A stretch of DNA of 64,000 nt. Origin: Candidatus Limnocylindrales bacterium. GTDB taxonomy: Bacteria > Moduliflexota > Moduliflexia > Moduliflexales > JAUQPW01. The notes beneath the pieces are model-generated. The model saw only the letters and a list, made by a program, of their open reading frames with translations. It made no database searches and had not been told where the DNA came from. The stretch spans positions 118,821 to 182,820 of the forward strand of contig DATMBG010000043.1 in the NCBI GenBank assembly GCA_035559535.1, given 5' to 3'. Shown in pieces: positions 63,940 to 64,000 of this stretch; the first letter of the stretch is position 1, and each line of letters opens with the position of its first letter. The translations under genes were made by a program, and so were the position numbers.

Positions 63940-64000
63940 CACTTCCCAACTCCTCTCTCCCCTCACCCCCTGTCCCCCTCTCCTGTGTAGGGGCGGGGGG
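63940..64000. repeat. Beginning of a C-rich/G-rich foldback element cut by the window edge
   Basis: CTCCTCTCTCCCCTCACCCC and CCCCCTCTCC are followed by GGGGCGGGGGG at the last bases. The pattern suggests the left half of another foldback element whose right half lies beyond the window. Confidence 0.4.

Overview
The window is one contiguous stretch of chromosome from a Gram-negative (diderm) bacterium with moderate GC. The evidence for an outer membrane is a type IVa pilus alignment complex with the PilQ secretin, a KDO-8-phosphate synthase (KdsA), a TonB-family energy transducer, an RND efflux pump and many lipoproteins. The mix of housekeeping genes (RNase J, the dnaG-rpoD pair, DhnA-type aldolase, aroQ next to accB) fits a deep-branching lineage of the Nitrospirota, Methylomirabilota or Desulfobacterota kind, or an uncultured candidate phylum. 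I cannot assign it more closely from sequence alone. No insertion sequence, prophage or CRISPR array was seen.

Layout. 1-5 kb: the end of a heavy-metal-type RND pump, then two coupled glycosyltransferase-like genes. 5-8.3 kb: divergent MTA phosphorylase and DNA ligase A, separated by a G/C-rich foldback repeat, followed by a decayed VCBS/FG-GAP-like fragment. 8.8-16.4 kb: pilMNOPQ behind a good sigma-70 promoter, then two lipoprotein genes, one with Ig-like domains. 16.6-24 kb: TPR protein, aroQ and accB facing the convergent RNase J - rsmA - zinc-ribbon/coiled-coil operon. 24.5-29 kb: an orphan NtrC-type regulator, a DhnA aldolase, YqeY, and a coiled-coil putative nuclease followed by a broken copy of itself. 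29.3-36 kb: mutS2, UPF0178, dnaG, rpoD and a CAT-anticodon tRNA. 36-39 kb: kdsA, maf and a flavoprotein.

39-47.2 kb is a six-gene catabolic operon: enamidase-like amidohydrolase, FAD subunit, fused 2Fe-2S/molybdenum hydroxylase, 6-hydroxynicotinate-reductase-like Fe-S protein, UPF0280 (ApbE-like) and an 'amino acid synthesis' family protein. Together they look like hydroxylation, reduction and ring opening of an N-heterocycle related to nicotinate.

47.3-51.2 kb holds a secreted subtilase and a secreted Pro/Gly-rich protein. Both end in a similar Cys-containing GPFL, transmembrane, basic tail. Between them lies an Lgt homologue with altered conserved residues, which suggests a Cys-dependent C-terminal sorting or lipidation system. 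51.3-55.6 kb: SurA-N-like protein, a multipass membrane protein and a long TonB-like protein. 55.6-60.2 kb (minus strand): 2-hydroxyacid dehydrogenase, D,D-carboxypeptidase, arginase, NadD and TPR protein. 60.4-63.9 kb: a tightly coupled minus-strand operon of a PII-like DUF190 protein and two different short MutS-like ATPases, both with an Asn in place of the Walker B Asp. This is the best candidate for an undescribed system.

Several intergenic regions carry foldback repeats (5.96, 14.5, 27.2, 47.25, 49.6, 53.1 and probably 63.9 kb), so the genome is rich in small non-coding palindromic elements.
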